A stretch of DNA of 44,947 nucleotides from Synechococcus sp. AG-686-F08 (GTDB lineage: Bacteria > Cyanobacteriota > Cyanobacteriia > PCC-6307 > Cyanobiaceae), in assembly GCA_003210315.1 (NCBI GenBank), contig QCVQ01000012.1, positions 1-44,947 of the forward strand. Direction: 5' to 3'. Numbering within the stretch: position 1 is the stretch's first letter; each line of letters starts with the position of its first letter. This document shows positions 32,948 to 42,163 of the stretch, piece after piece. The position numbers and the translations under genes are program-made. The notes under the pieces are model-generated. The model ran no database searches. It saw only the letters and a list, made by a program, of their open reading frames with translations, and was not told the origin of the DNA.

Positions 32948-33627
32948 AAAAGACAAATAAAGGATTTACCTTAACCGAGATGGTTGTGACCATGGCCCTT
33001 CTCGCAGCGTCAACAGCCATCACGGTTCCAATGATCACCGGAAATCGCGGGCAACGAGACGTGGATCGTTATGCCCATGCACTGGAATCAGGGCTGTTGA
33101 ATTTAAAAGCAAAGCTAGGGCAAACAAAAACCAACTGCATGATTGCCTTCCCTTCAGCATTTTCATTTCAAAATCCAGAGAATCTTGTGGAGTTCAGCCA
33201 AGGAAAAAATGGGCAAACGAGTATGCAATGCTGTAATTCAGAAATCAGCAAGCTAACCAACGATACTGATTGCATGAACGGATACCCCGGGTATCGACTC
33301 AGCGAACTAACAGGAAAAGCACAGGATAATTTGCGCCTTGTTCAACAGGAATCAACACCAGCATCCAAAGTTATTCGAGTTGCTGTGAGCAAGAAAGACT
33401 TTGGATTCACCCCACCAGGCACCACCGCTAATTTAGATACGATCACTTTTCTAATTTGCCATCAGCGAGCCGCGACAACAGCTGCTCCAACATCCTGTAT
33501 TCCAAATCAAAATAAACTAAGCATCGGCTGTGTACAAATGAATGGGGCAGGAGAAATCACAAAAGGCACTTGGGCACTCGCCAATGAAACATCGCCAATG
33601 AGCAGCGGCTCGTGCAAAAAAGTCTGA
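32944..33627 (+). CDS. Type IV minor pilin, FimU/FimT-like (227 aa)
   Basis: The start overlaps the stop of the preceding pilin gene. A short leader MKKTNKG is cleaved before FTLTEMVVTMALLAASTAIT; Phe at +1 and Glu at +5 are present. The long globular part has eight or more Cys (TNCMIA, MQCCNS, TDCMNG, LICHQR, TSCIPN, IGCVQM, GSCKKV), so it should be heavily disulfide-bonded after export. Size and rank in the operon suggest a GspH/FimU-type tip-complex pilin, but sequence beyond the N-terminus is not recognisable. Confidence 0.82.
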   Translation: MKKTNKGFTLTEMVVTMALLAASTAITVPMITGNRGQRDVDRYAHALESGLLNLKAKLGQTKTNCMIAFPSAFSFQNPENLVEFSQGKNGQTSMQCCNSEISKLTNDTDCMNGYPGYRLSELTGKAQDNLRLVQQESTPASKVIRVAVSKKDFGFTPPGTTANLDTITFLICHQRAATTAAPTSCIPNQNKLSIGCVQMNGAGEITKGTWALANETSPMSSGSCKKV

Positions 33628-33733
33628 ACATAGTTCTCACAGGATCCTCAGTTCTTCATCACCCTTCACCTCTCCAATCAAGCACTTCACTGTGCCATAT
33701 TAAAACTACATACATACTTAGACAACAAAGACT

Positions 33734-35344
33734 ATGTCTAAAATGATGCGAAAAATCTCAGTATCTTATCGGACATACGGCTTCACTCTTCCGGAGCTTC
33801 TTGTTGGGATAACAACGGGGACACTCATCATCGGTGCAGCATCGATGGGTCTACGCAGCACCCAAACGTTAATGACCGAATCCCATGGCAAAGCAACACT
33901 CAGACAAAATACTACGACGGGATTACGTTTAATGCGCTCTGAGGTTGAGCGCAGCATGAATCTGCTTGTGGTGCGAACAGAAGGCGTGCAAGAGGGCGAA
34001 GAAAATACTGACCTTACTCCTTATCAAGATGTTGTGAATTACTGCCAAGGATTACCAACAGCAAAAGGATTCAATCCAGTCTTTGGGATCAACATGGTGG
34101 AACTCGATGACCCTGTCATTTACGGGATTGGTCTTAGCAGTGATGGCCGTGGATACGCATTGCTACGTTGCGGGGCTCCACTTAAGATGGATGGAACATA
34201 CGTTACAGAAGAAGATCAAGAAACAGGTGATAATAATGAACAATACCAATCAGGGCTTTTTATAACATCCATCTTAGATGATATTGGAACCATTCCATGC
34301 AAAGTGAATGATCTCGCTGAAGACGAAAAGTGCCCTGACAGTAAAAATTTAAACTCAATTTTATCTCAAGTCAGATTTAATTTTTCTGGTGATAAAACAC
34401 CAGCACGAACCTTCCAGGAACCTGCTCTCAGGGTCCAAACAGATGTCAATACCAAACTGGTGAAATTTATCGACCCCTACGAGCTTGACGACACAAAAAA
34501 TGATGATCCCTATCAGATCTCAGCGAGCTTCCTTGAAGACACCAATGAGGCAAAGTCTCAGACCAAGCAAGATTTATATTTTGCGGCATTCGCACGCGCC
34601 GATAAACGGGTGAGATTTGGCTTTAATGCAACTGATAGCAATGAAGGGAACGGATACAGTGGCGGAGCATTTTTTCAGAACATCACTAGTAATAATGTCC
34701 GATTCATCTTGGATGGATCTGGATCCATGAGTGCATGCGTAGCCTGGAGCGGAGAGTATGGAAACACCCGACGCAGGTTTTACGATCCAGAGCAAGGGTA
34801 TTATCGAACCTACAAAATCTGTAGTTTTACACGCATGGAAGCTTTGCAGCATGAGATGATTGATATCATCGGGAACTTACCTGATTACACAAAAATTGGA
34901 TTGGCTGCTTTCAGCACAAATGGAAAGCGAAACAACAAAACCTGGGATAAAAGTCGCAACAACCTCGTAGAACTTGGCCCAGCGAACTCAGAGGTGCGGC
35001 AATCTGCAATCCAATTTGTCAGCAGCCTCAGCAACAGTGATCCAACATACTGGGGAGGAACCATGCCCTGGACATCACTGGATGATGCATTCAGTGACAC
35101 AAGTACAGATACCATCTACTTTTTGTCCGACGGGAAACCCAATAAAGACAGAAGAAATAGGAGCTGGAGTAGCAGTGACTATGACAACATTGCTGATCAC
35201 TATGCAGGGCGCAACTCTGATCGAGTCATCGCAGGAGATAAGTCGATCAAAATCAACTCCACAAGCGTTGGACTCCATTCAGAATGGATGCAAATCCTCT
35301 CCAGCAAAACCTCAGGCGAATATATAAAAGTAGACGACGTTTAA
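33734..35344 (+). CDS. Modular type IV pilin with C-terminal von Willebrand A domain (536 aa)
   Basis: The N-terminus is a PilW-type prepilin: leader of 16 residues ending TYG, then FTLPELLVGITTGTLIIGAA, with Phe at +1 and Glu at +5. Residues 45-320 form a PilW-like region. From about 322 to 536 lies a von Willebrand A domain beginning NNVRFILDGSGSMS; the metal-ion (MIDAS) residues are Asp327-x-Ser329-x-Ser331, Thr443 (GGTMPW) and Asp466 (FLSDGKP). vWA domains bind protein ligands through the metal. Modular pilins with vWA domains are known from Gram-positive type IV pili as adhesins, and PilY1 carries a vWA at the tip. Here one polypeptide combines PilW and vWA. It is probably an adhesive tip pilin. 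A gap of 106 bases separates it from the preceding pilin. Confidence 0.88.
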   Translation: MSKMMRKISVSYRTYGFTLPELLVGITTGTLIIGAASMGLRSTQTLMTESHGKATLRQNTTTGLRLMRSEVERSMNLLVVRTEGVQEGEENTDLTPYQDVVNYCQGLPTAKGFNPVFGINMVELDDPVIYGIGLSSDGRGYALLRCGAPLKMDGTYVTEEDQETGDNNEQYQSGLFITSILDDIGTIPCKVNDLAEDEKCPDSKNLNSILSQVRFNFSGDKTPARTFQEPALRVQTDVNTKLVKFIDPYELDDTKNDDPYQISASFLEDTNEAKSQTKQDLYFAAFARADKRVRFGFNATDSNEGNGYSGGAFFQNITSNNVRFILDGSGSMSACVAWSGEYGNTRRRFYDPEQGYYRTYKICSFTRMEALQHEMIDIIGNLPDYTKIGLAAFSTNGKRNNKTWDKSRNNLVELGPANSEVRQSAIQFVSSLSNSDPTYWGGTMPWTSLDDAFSDTSTDTIYFLSDGKPNKDRRNRSWSSSDYDNIADHYAGRNSDRVIAGDKSIKINSTSVGLHSEWMQILSSKTSGEYIKVDDV

Positions 35345-35396
35345 AACATCGCCAAACAATAATTACGCAGACTTGCTCTCAACAGTTCAATCAATC

Positions 35397-37211
35397 TCAT
35401 GGAGTCTGATTTAATTTCAACACTGCCATGAAGGCCTCTTGCGGCACATCAACCTTGCCCATCGCCTTCATCCGCTTCTTGCCCTTTGCCTGTTTCTTCA
35501 GTAGTTTCTTCTTGCGGGAGATATCACCGCCGTAGCACTTCGCCAACACATCCTTACGGATCGCGCTAATACTTGTACTGGCAATAATCCGGCTGCCGAT
35601 CGAAGCCTGCAAAGGAATTTTAAATTGCTGGCGAGGAATCAATTCCTTGAGCTTTTCCACTAAGCCCTTACCCACGTTGTAGGCCTTATCGCGGTGCACA
35701 ATTGTGGTAAGCGGATCAGCTCTTTCAGCATTGATCAACACATCCAGGCGCACAAGCTCGTTCTTGCGATAGCCAATTAGGTGATACTCCATCGAGGCAT
35801 AGCCCTGGGTGCGGGTTTTCATTTGATCGAAGAAATCAGTCACCACTTCCGCCAGGGGCAATTCGTAGATCAAGGTGACCCTTTCTTTGGTGATGTATTT
35901 CATATCGAGATACTCACCTCTACGCTCCTGGCATAGGCCCATCAATGCTCCATTGAACTCATTGGGCGCATAAATCTCCATACGCACGTAGGGTTCCTCA
36001 ATAGATTCACGCTGCTGTGGATCTGGAAGTGTCGCTGGATTATCCACCAAAATTTGCTCACCATTGGTGAGATTTACGGTGTAAATCACCGATGGAGCCG
36101 TAACAATCAGGTCGAGGTTGTATTCACGTTCCAAACGCTCCTGCACAATCTCCATGTGCAACAAACCAAGGAATCCACAACGAAATCCAAAGCCCATCGC
36201 ACTACTGGTTTCAGGTTCAAATTTCAGCGCTGCATCAGAGAGCTGCAATTTGTGCAGGGCTTCGCGTAAATCCGGGTATTGATCGGCCTCCGTCGGGAAT
36301 AATCCGCAAAACACCATCGGCTTGGCTTCCGCATAACCAGGCAGCGGTGCATCAGCCGGCTCGTTCACCAAGGTGATCGTGTCTCCAACACGAGCATCAG
36401 CCACGGCCTTGATCGATGCCGCGAGGTAACCCACCTCTCCGGCATGGAGCTCATCTACCTTCTTCTCATCCGGGGCCATGATCCCCACTTCATCGAGCTC
36501 ATAGGTTTTGTTGCTGGCCATCAACAACACCTTGTCCTTACGGCTGATCCTTCCGCTCATCACACGGAAGTAAACAATCACTCCGCGGTAAGGGTCGTAA
36601 TAAGAATCAAAAATCAGCGCTTTGGTGGGCTCCTTCACCGTGTCGGCAGGTGGCGGAACGCGATCCACCACCGATTGGAGGATTTCTGGAACTCCCATCC
36701 CCGTTTTGGCAGAACAAGGGATCGCATTGGAGCAATCCAAGCCGATGATCGCTTCGATCTCCTCTTTGATGCGATCAGGGTCGGCACCCGGCAGATCAAT
36801 CTTGTTGAGCACAGGAATGATCTCAAGATCATTCTCCAGCGCCATATAAACGTTCGCCAAGGTCTGAGCCTCCACTCCCTGGCTTGCATCCACCACAAGC
36901 AAGGCGCCTTCGCAGGCCTGAAGGCTGCGGCTCACCTCATAGGAGAAGTCCACATGGCCTGGTGTGTCGATGAGGTTGAGCACATACTCCTCACCATCCG
37001 CGGCCTTGTAGTTCATGCGGGCGGCTTGAAGCTTGATCGTGATCCCCCGTTCCCGCTCCAGCTCCATGTTGTCGAGGAACTGCTCTTGCATGTCCCGATT
37101 GGCCACCGTGCCGGTGTCTTGCAGCAAACGATCAGCCAATGTCGACTTGCCATGGTCGATATGGGCAATGATGCAGAAGTTGCGAATCCTTTTGACGGGA
37201 GCGTCGGTCAT
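35397..37211 (-). CDS. lepA: Elongation factor 4 (LepA)
   Basis: LepA is a ribosome-associated GTPase that can back-translocate or help resume stalled ribosomes. The 604-residue product has the GTPase domain ([42 protein letters not shown]), EF-G-like domains II, III and V, and the LepA-specific C-terminal domain with the Lys-rich end ([20 protein letters not shown]). Length is normal. ATG 37211 gives the expected [20 protein letters not shown] start. It is convergent with the vWA pilin gene, 52 bases apart, and divergent from the SMR transporter. Confidence 0.96.
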   Translation of the reverse strand: MTDAPVKRIRNFCIIAHIDHGKSTLADRLLQDTGTVANRDMQEQFLDNMELERERGITIKLQAARMNYKAADGEEYVLNLIDTPGHVDFSYEVSRSLQACEGALLVVDASQGVEAQTLANVYMALENDLEIIPVLNKIDLPGADPDRIKEEIEAIIGLDCSNAIPCSAKTGMGVPEILQSVVDRVPPPADTVKEPTKALIFDSYYDPYRGVIVYFRVMSGRISRKDKVLLMASNKTYELDEVGIMAPDEKKVDELHAGEVGYLAASIKAVADARVGDTITLVNEPADAPLPGYAEAKPMVFCGLFPTEADQYPDLREALHKLQLSDAALKFEPETSSAMGFGFRCGFLGLLHMEIVQERLEREYNLDLIVTAPSVIYTVNLTNGEQILVDNPATLPDPQQRESIEEPYVRMEIYAPNEFNGALMGLCQERRGEYLDMKYITKERVTLIYELPLAEVVTDFFDQMKTRTQGYASMEYHLIGYRKNELVRLDVLINAERADPLTTIVHRDKAYNVGKGLVEKLKELIPRQQFKIPLQASIGSRIIASTSISAIRKDVLAKCYGGDISRKKKLLKKQAKGKKRMKAMGKVDVPQEAFMAVLKLNQTP

Positions 37212-37300
37212 GCGGTTGGCGAAATCCCGGCTCGGGCTTCTGATACAGGCAGTGCACCAATCCTAAGGAGCCGCCACCAATTCGATGAGTGAAACGCTTC

Positions 37301-37630
37301 ATGCCCGCACCCTGGATTCTGTTGTTGCTGGCGATCGGTTCAGAAGTGATTGGAACCTCCTGCCTCAAGCTCTCTGAGGGTTTCAGCAAACCCATTCCCA
37401 CACTCGTTGTGCTGGTCGCTTACTCCACCTCGATGCTCTTGCTCTCTCGAGTGGTGCAGACCATTCCTCTCGGCATCACCTACGCCCTATGGAGTGGAAT
37501 CGGGATCGTCGCCATCGTGTTGGTTGGCTTGTTTGCCTACAAGCAAGTTCCCTCTCCAGGTCAGCTGGTGGGCATCGCCACGATCACAGCTGGGGTGATC
37601 ATCGTGAATCTCACTGGCAAGCATCCTTGA
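37301..37630 (+). CDS. Small multidrug resistance (SMR/EmrE family) transporter
   Basis: A proton-coupled exporter of cationic compounds, or a guanidinium or compatible-solute exporter of the same family, acting as a dimer in the inner membrane. Four membrane helices are visible. The essential Glu is in LLAIGSEVIGTSCLKLSEGF (Glu15 from ATG 37301), and ITYALWSGIGIVAIVLVG matches the GxG/W motif of EmrE helix 3. The ending ITAGVIIVNLTGK matches helix 4. Length about 109 fits. A GTG at 37289 would add four residues; ATG is preferred. Substrate cannot be told. Confidence 0.9.
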   Translation: MPAPWILLLLAIGSEVIGTSCLKLSEGFSKPIPTLVVLVAYSTSMLLLSRVVQTIPLGITYALWSGIGIVAIVLVGLFAYKQVPSPGQLVGIATITAGVIIVNLTGKHP

Positions 37631-37638
37631 ACTCAGCC

Positions 37639-37965
37639 ATGGATCTCCTGCCCATCCCCCCTGGATGGATCAAGCCTGCCCTAGGCGTGGCCACAGCCCT
37701 CACCATGGCGGCAGCTTTCTCCCCATCAGCATTGGCATTTGAGCAGCACCAAGCGCAGCCGCTGCAGGATGGGTCGCCTCTCAAGGAGCAGACCACCCAA
37801 TTCGTTCCTGAGGATCACAAAGGAATGGTTTGCATGGCAATCGCACCCCAATGCATGACCAAGAAGCAGTGGGCGGCCCATTGCCTCAGCCAAAGCAATC
37901 CGATCGAATCCAAAAGCTGCCGTGACGCCCTCGATCGACCCGATCCAAACCCAGCAGTGAACTGA
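37639..37965 (+). CDS. Exported small Cys-containing protein (108 aa)
   Basis: From ATG 37639, eight bases after the SMR gene, the product has a signal peptide (about 1-33, with TALTMAAAFSPSALAF; predicted cleavage after ALA) and a soluble domain of about 75 residues with four Cys (GMVCMA, PQCMTK, AHCLSQ, KSCRDA) spaced as for two disulfides. It is therefore probably periplasmic. No family is recognised. It may be transcribed with the SMR gene. The frame extends upstream to 37489 but that part overlaps the SMR gene. Confidence 0.62.
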   Translation: MDLLPIPPGWIKPALGVATALTMAAAFSPSALAFEQHQAQPLQDGSPLKEQTTQFVPEDHKGMVCMAIAPQCMTKKQWAAHCLSQSNPIESKSCRDALDRPDPNPAVN

Positions 37966-38013
37966 CGACCGAACCAACATTGGCTATGGGGGAAAGAGGT
38001 ACTCCCAGCTCCC

Positions 38014-39150
38014 ATGGCCTACCCGCTGGAACAAGGCTGTATTCATAAGCGTCCGCTAGCCGTTTTGGCCTCCCCTGGTCGCTATGTGCAAGGCCCAGGG
38101 GCAACGCATGAGCTCGGTCGAGAATTAAAGCGATTAGGCCTTGCCGATTCAGTGCTGTTCATTGCTGGCGGCACAGCACAGCGCTGCCTAAGCCCCATCT
38201 GGCAAGCAGAGCTCCCGCCCCTTGGCCTCACCCCTGTGATCGAAGCCTTCGGAGGGGAATGCAGCGAAGCGGAAATTGATCGTCTTGTTGAACTTGCCAA
38301 AACGCATACGTTCACTGCAGTCGTCGGCGCCGGCGGTGGCAAAGCCTCCGACACCGCGCGCGCCGTCGCCAACGAGCTGGAGCTTCCCGTGGTGATCACC
38401 CCCACCCTGGCCAGCACAGATTCCCCATGCAGCGCGCTTTCAGTGCTGTACTCAGAGGAGGGGGAGATGCTGAGTTATCGCTTTTACACCCGCCATCCTG
38501 CGCTAGTGCTGGTCGACACAACGGTGATTGCCCAGGCCCCAAAACGACAGCTCGTAGCCGGCCTTGGCGATGCACTTGCCACCTGGTTTGAAGCCAGAAC
38601 CGTGCTTCAAAGCCACGTCAACAATCAGTTGGGGGGCAAGCCCACCACATCGGGAACGGCTTTGGCAAAGCTTTGCCACGACATCCTGCTAGCCGACGGA
38701 CCTGGCGCTTGTGCCGCAGTGGATGCGGGTGTTGCCACGCCAGCACTAGAGCGCATCGTTGAAGCCAACAACTTGCTTTCAGGCCTTGGCTTTGAAAACG
38801 GCGGACTTGCTGCAGCGCATGCCGTCGCCAACGGCTTCAGCATGATTGCCGGCAGCCACCGCATGCTCCATGGCGAGAAGGTGGCCATGGGCCTCCACAC
38901 CCAGTTGGTTCTCGAGGGGCAACCTCAATCCGAGATTTGCGACATTTTTGAGTACTGCAAAAGCGTGGGGCTTCCCACCACCTTGGCCCAATTGGGAGTC
39001 AACGCCGATAGCGACAAAGAGATTCAAACCATCGCTGAACGTGCCGTGATGCCTGGAGAAACCATCCACAACGAACCCTTTGACGTCAGCGCCGATGCCG
39101 TGGCCTGCGCGCTCAAGGCCGCCGATCAACAAGGGCGCGCCTACGCCTAA
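38014..39150 (+). CDS. gldA: Glycerol dehydrogenase-like iron-containing alcohol dehydrogenase (GldA family)
   Basis: Members oxidise glycerol to dihydroxyacetone with NAD+ using a metal. The 378-residue product has the NAD-binding GAGGGKASDTARAVANEL at about 107-124, the threonine-rich loop VVITPTLASTDSPCSALSVL at about 128-147, and metal ligands in GLGDALATWFEA (Asp), GGLAAAHAVANGF (His) and RMLHGEKVAMGL (His). Length fits GldA (about 365-380). Relatives are glycerol-1-phosphate dehydrogenases and other group III ADHs, so the true substrate is uncertain. It ends one base before the end of convergent mqo. Confidence 0.88.
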   Translation: MAYPLEQGCIHKRPLAVLASPGRYVQGPGATHELGRELKRLGLADSVLFIAGGTAQRCLSPIWQAELPPLGLTPVIEAFGGECSEAEIDRLVELAKTHTFTAVVGAGGGKASDTARAVANELELPVVITPTLASTDSPCSALSVLYSEEGEMLSYRFYTRHPALVLVDTTVIAQAPKRQLVAGLGDALATWFEARTVLQSHVNNQLGGKPTTSGTALAKLCHDILLADGPGACAAVDAGVATPALERIVEANNLLSGLGFENGGLAAAHAVANGFSMIAGSHRMLHGEKVAMGLHTQLVLEGQPQSEICDIFEYCKSVGLPTTLAQLGVNADSDKEIQTIAERAVMPGETIHNEPFDVSADAVACALKAADQQGRAYA

Positions 39151-40620
39151 CTAACGCGCAATCTGCAAACCAAGAAGCGCATCACTACGATCTCGGCTGC
39201 GCTGAAGGAGCTCTCCATCCCCGTTGAGATCTTGCCCATAGCTCGGCAATAACGCTTGCAAGCGCTGCTGCCACGCCTCCGAAGCCAAGCGATCAGGGAA
39301 GCAGCGTTGCAGAATTTCCAACATGATCGTGACGGATGTACTGGCCCCCGGGGATGCACCCAACAGTGCAGCCAGCGACCCATCAGCGGCTGACACCACT
39401 TCGGTACCCAATTGCAAACGCCCTCCAGCGGGGGTGCGTTTGATGATCTGTACGCGTTGACCAGCCACCGACAGGCTCCAATCTTCCGTGCGAGCGGTGG
39501 GAAGAAACGCTTTTAACGCCTCCATACGATCCTCACTGCTCTGGCGCAGTTGATTCACGAGATAACGCACCAGCGGAATGTTGTTCACCCCAACTTGAAG
39601 CATGGGCAACACGTTGGAGGAGCGCACAGAACGAGGAAGATCCAGCAAGGACCCCTTCTTCAAAAACTTGCTGCTGAAGCCGGCATAGGGACCAAACAAT
39701 AGGGAGCGCCGGCCATCAATCCAGCGGGAGTCCAAGTGGGGCACTGACATCGGCGGAGCCCCCACCTTGGCTTTGCCGTACACCTTGGCGAAGTGATGCT
39801 CCGATAAATCCGGGTCATTACAGACCAGCCATTGCCCGCTTACAGGGAAGCCGGCATAAGCAGCCGCTTCAGGAATCCGCGAACGCTGCAGGAGGGGTAG
39901 GGCACCACCACCGGCTCCAAGAAACACAAATGGTGTCATCACGAAGCGACGTCCAGAGGGGCCGCGCAGTTGCAACTCCCAGCCTTCTGCTTGGCGATTG
40001 AGATCAGAGACCGAGGTCCCGAACACCAGATCCAAGGCCCCCGAGGCTTGCAAGGGAACAAACAGGGCGCGCGACAAAGCCCCGAAATCCACGTCAGTGC
40101 CGCGCTCAATCCTGGTTGCCGCGACCGCCATTTGAGGATCACGCCCGGCCATCACGAGCGGAATCCACGATGCCAGCTCGGCCTGGTCGCGGCTCCACTC
40201 CATGGCCGCAAACGCTGGAAGCCCCTTCAACTGCTCATAGCGCTGGCGCAGGTAGGACACGTCTCCCTCACCCCACACAAAACTGATGTGAGGCACCCGG
40301 TGGATGAACCAAGAGGGATCTAATCGACCTCGCTCACACAGGGTCGACCAAAACTCGAGGCTGCTTTCAAAGCTCGCATTGATAGCCAGCGGCTTTTCGG
40401 TTGAAATCGTGCCGTCAGCCTGAAGAGGCGTGTAGTTGAGCTCACAGTTGGCGGCGTGGCCCGTGCCAGCGTTATTTCCCGCAGCACTGCTTTCTAAAGC
40501 TGGTGCCTCTAAGCGTTCAACAACCAACAACCGCAACTCTGGGTCGAGTTCATGCAGAAGAGTGGCCAGGGTGGCGCTCATGATCCCAGCACCCACGAGA
40601 ACAACGTCGTAGCGGTCCAA
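39151..40620 (-). CDS. mqo: Malate:quinone oxidoreductase
   Basis: A peripheral membrane FAD enzyme that oxidises malate to oxaloacetate and passes electrons to quinone, replacing NAD malate dehydrogenase in the TCA cycle. The 489-residue product has the N-terminal FAD dinucleotide-binding motif ([20 protein letters not shown]), the [20 protein letters not shown] loop at about 43-62, and conserved C-terminal Gly-rich FAD-contacting segments ([20 protein letters not shown]). Length fits Mqo (about 490-500). The only plausible start is TTG at 40620. It is divergent from the NifU-like gene, and tail to tail with gldA. Confidence 0.93.
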   Translation of the reverse strand: MDRYDVVLVGAGIMSATLATLLHELDPELRLLVVERLEAPALESSAAGNNAGTGHAANCELNYTPLQADGTISTEKPLAINASFESSLEFWSTLCERGRLDPSWFIHRVPHISFVWGEGDVSYLRQRYEQLKGLPAFAAMEWSRDQAELASWIPLVMAGRDPQMAVAATRIERGTDVDFGALSRALFVPLQASGALDLVFGTSVSDLNRQAEGWELQLRGPSGRRFVMTPFVFLGAGGGALPLLQRSRIPEAAAYAGFPVSGQWLVCNDPDLSEHHFAKVYGKAKVGAPPMSVPHLDSRWIDGRRSLLFGPYAGFSSKFLKKGSLLDLPRSVRSSNVLPMLQVGVNNIPLVRYLVNQLRQSSEDRMEALKAFLPTARTEDWSLSVAGQRVQIIKRTPAGGRLQLGTEVVSAADGSLAALLGASPGASTSVTIMLEILQRCFPDRLASEAWQQRLQALLPSYGQDLNGDGELLQRSRDRSDALLGLQIAR

Positions 40621-40704
40621 GGGGCGAACAGATCTGCTATCGACAGGCTATGAGGCCGAGTGTCGGCAAAATGCCTACAATCAGCACAATTCGACGATCG
40701 AGCG

Positions 40705-40950
40705 ATGAGCACCGAGACCATGGCCCTCACAAACGAGAACGTGGAAAAGGTGCTCGATGAACTGCGCCCTTTCCTGATGGCCGACGGTGGCAATGTGGAA
40801 GTGGTGGAGATCGACGGTCCAATCGTGAAAGTTCGCCTGCAGGGCGCTTGCGGCAGCTGCCCCAGCAGCACGATGACGTTAAAGATGGGGATTGAACGCA
40901 AAATGCGCGAATCGATTCCTGAGGTCAGCGAAGTGGTTCAAGTTCTCTGA
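40705..40950 (+). CDS. nfuA: NifU-type iron-sulfur scaffold (Nfu domain protein)
   Basis: The 81-residue protein consists of the C-terminal NifU domain: [40 protein letters not shown], then [20 protein letters not shown]. The CxxC motif binds a bridging Fe-S cluster between two monomers, and the protein delivers clusters to apo-proteins; in cyanobacteria this type serves as the main scaffold, including for photosystem I. Start ATG 40705 is preferred, a longer frame from 40660 lacks conserved sequence. Downstream, a long AT-rich gap follows. Confidence 0.94.
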   Translation: MSTETMALTNENVEKVLDELRPFLMADGGNVEVVEIDGPIVKVRLQGACGSCPSSTMTLKMGIERKMRESIPEVSEVVQVL

Positions 40951-41375
40951 ACTACTCATTGCAGTTAGGGCAAAGCAGATACACTTTTTCTACAAATATT
41001 AGATATTCATAAATTAAAAATTAATTTTAATTATCATCAAATACCTCTCCTAGATTTACAGAGTTAATCCAACTTTCACGCATCCTTCAGGTTAGCCAAT
41101 ATCTATACATGCATACCCTCCCCTAGTCATGCAATAAACTTGCTGATTGAAGTAATTCTGCGTTTTATTAAACCCTTAACAATATCCCCATTGAAAATAA
41201 TGCAGCAGAAAATTAAATTTTCGCTTGCTAAGCATGACCACTCCATCTGGGCATAACTGCATTCCAAACTTAAATCTTGAGGCAGTCTTTTGACGCGATA
41301 GATCCACTGCGACATGGTGGATCATTGGCTTCAGATTAGAGGCCAAACTGAGACAGTCTTTAGGCGTTGGCCGAG
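40951..41375. other. AT-rich intergenic stretch
   Basis: More than 400 bases between the NifU-like gene and the next membrane protein gene. It is very AT-rich from 40980 to 41220 (repeated TTAAAAATTAATTTTAATT). I see no convincing gene; a minus-strand frame at 41127-41315 is not protein-like enough. A 7-bp inverted repeat lies at its right end (41302-41324). Confidence 0.5.
41302..41324. promoter_or_regulatory. Inverted repeat upstream of membrane transporter-like gene
   Basis: GATCCAC (41302-41308) and GTGGATC (41318-41324) form a perfect 7-bp inverted repeat with a 9-base spacer, 51 bases upstream of the next start. It could be a repressor operator for the following gene or a stem in its leader. 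Confidence 0.35.
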
Positions 41376-42113
41376 ATGCTTTGGATCTCCTCCATCTTGT
41401 GCGTGCTGGTAATCGCTAGTGCGCATTGGCTCGCAGGCATGGTGGCAACTCGACCTGATCGCGAACAGGTGCGTTGGGCTTCTTTTGGAGGCGGGGCGGG
41501 AATCGCCTACGTGTTTGTGCATTTATTGCCAGAGCTTGCCAGTCATGGCCAGGCCCTATCGGAAGCGCCTGGAATGGAAACCTTTGCTCCTACCCCCATC
41601 ACAGAGGCGTTGCTATTCCTCATCGCCCTCGCGGGAATCATGGTGACGTACAGCCTTGACGTGCTCGCTACCCATGAGCGACAGGCTGGAAGGATTGCAG
41701 GATCCCTGCACACTCTCAATTTCGCAGCGATCAGCTACCTCTACGCCTATTCCCTTCCATCCCTCATCAGCACCGGATGGGCCTATGGAGTGTTGTTCAC
41801 CATCGCCATCAGTGCCCATGTACTCCTAGCCGATCGGACCATGGCCGCTCGTCATCCCACCATCTTCCGCACTCGCACTCGATGGTTCGGAACCGCAGCT
41901 CTGGTCCTGGGCCTATTGCATGCAGCACTCCTCCACCCAGTGGCTGACCTTCATCTCGCCATCGCCACGGCTTTTCTTGGTGGGGGGCTGCTCATGGCAG
42001 TATTCCGAGAAGAGCTCCCGGCCGTCAATCGCACGCGCCTTGGATGGCTTGTGGCGGGAACCGTCTCCATGACGAGTCTTCTGCTTTTAGCTCTCACCCA
42101 TTCCACTCACTGA
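41376..42113 (+). CDS. Multi-pass membrane protein, possibly ZIP-like
   Basis: About 245 residues with seven or eight hydrophobic helices. Features resembling ZIP metal permeases are a His in helix 2 followed by a Pro (AYVFVHLLPELASHGQAL) and small-residue-rich helices, but the ZIP metal-binding HNxxDG or HExPHE motifs are not found, so this is only a resemblance. Start could be ATG 41376 or TTG 41367. It stands alone. It may be an uncharacterised metal or ion transporter. Confidence 0.6.
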   Translation: MLWISSILCVLVIASAHWLAGMVATRPDREQVRWASFGGGAGIAYVFVHLLPELASHGQALSEAPGMETFAPTPITEALLFLIALAGIMVTYSLDVLATHERQAGRIAGSLHTLNFAAISYLYAYSLPSLISTGWAYGVLFTIAISAHVLLADRTMAARHPTIFRTRTRWFGTAALVLGLLHAALLHPVADLHLAIATAFLGGGLLMAVFREELPAVNRTRLGWLVAGTVSMTSLLLLALTHSTH

Positions 42114-42163
42114 GGGTGCATGGGCTGAAGCCGCAACCCTCTCTCTTTAGCCAGAGGAGTCAG

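Noticed and set aside
35397-37211. Plus-strand 282-codon frame inside lepA (36444-37292)
   Set aside because: Antisense shadow of lepA, which is a certain gene.
41127-41315. Minus-strand 62-codon frame in the AT-rich gap
   Set aside because: Unlikely composition, rare-codon-like AT-rich ending, and no ribosome binding site.
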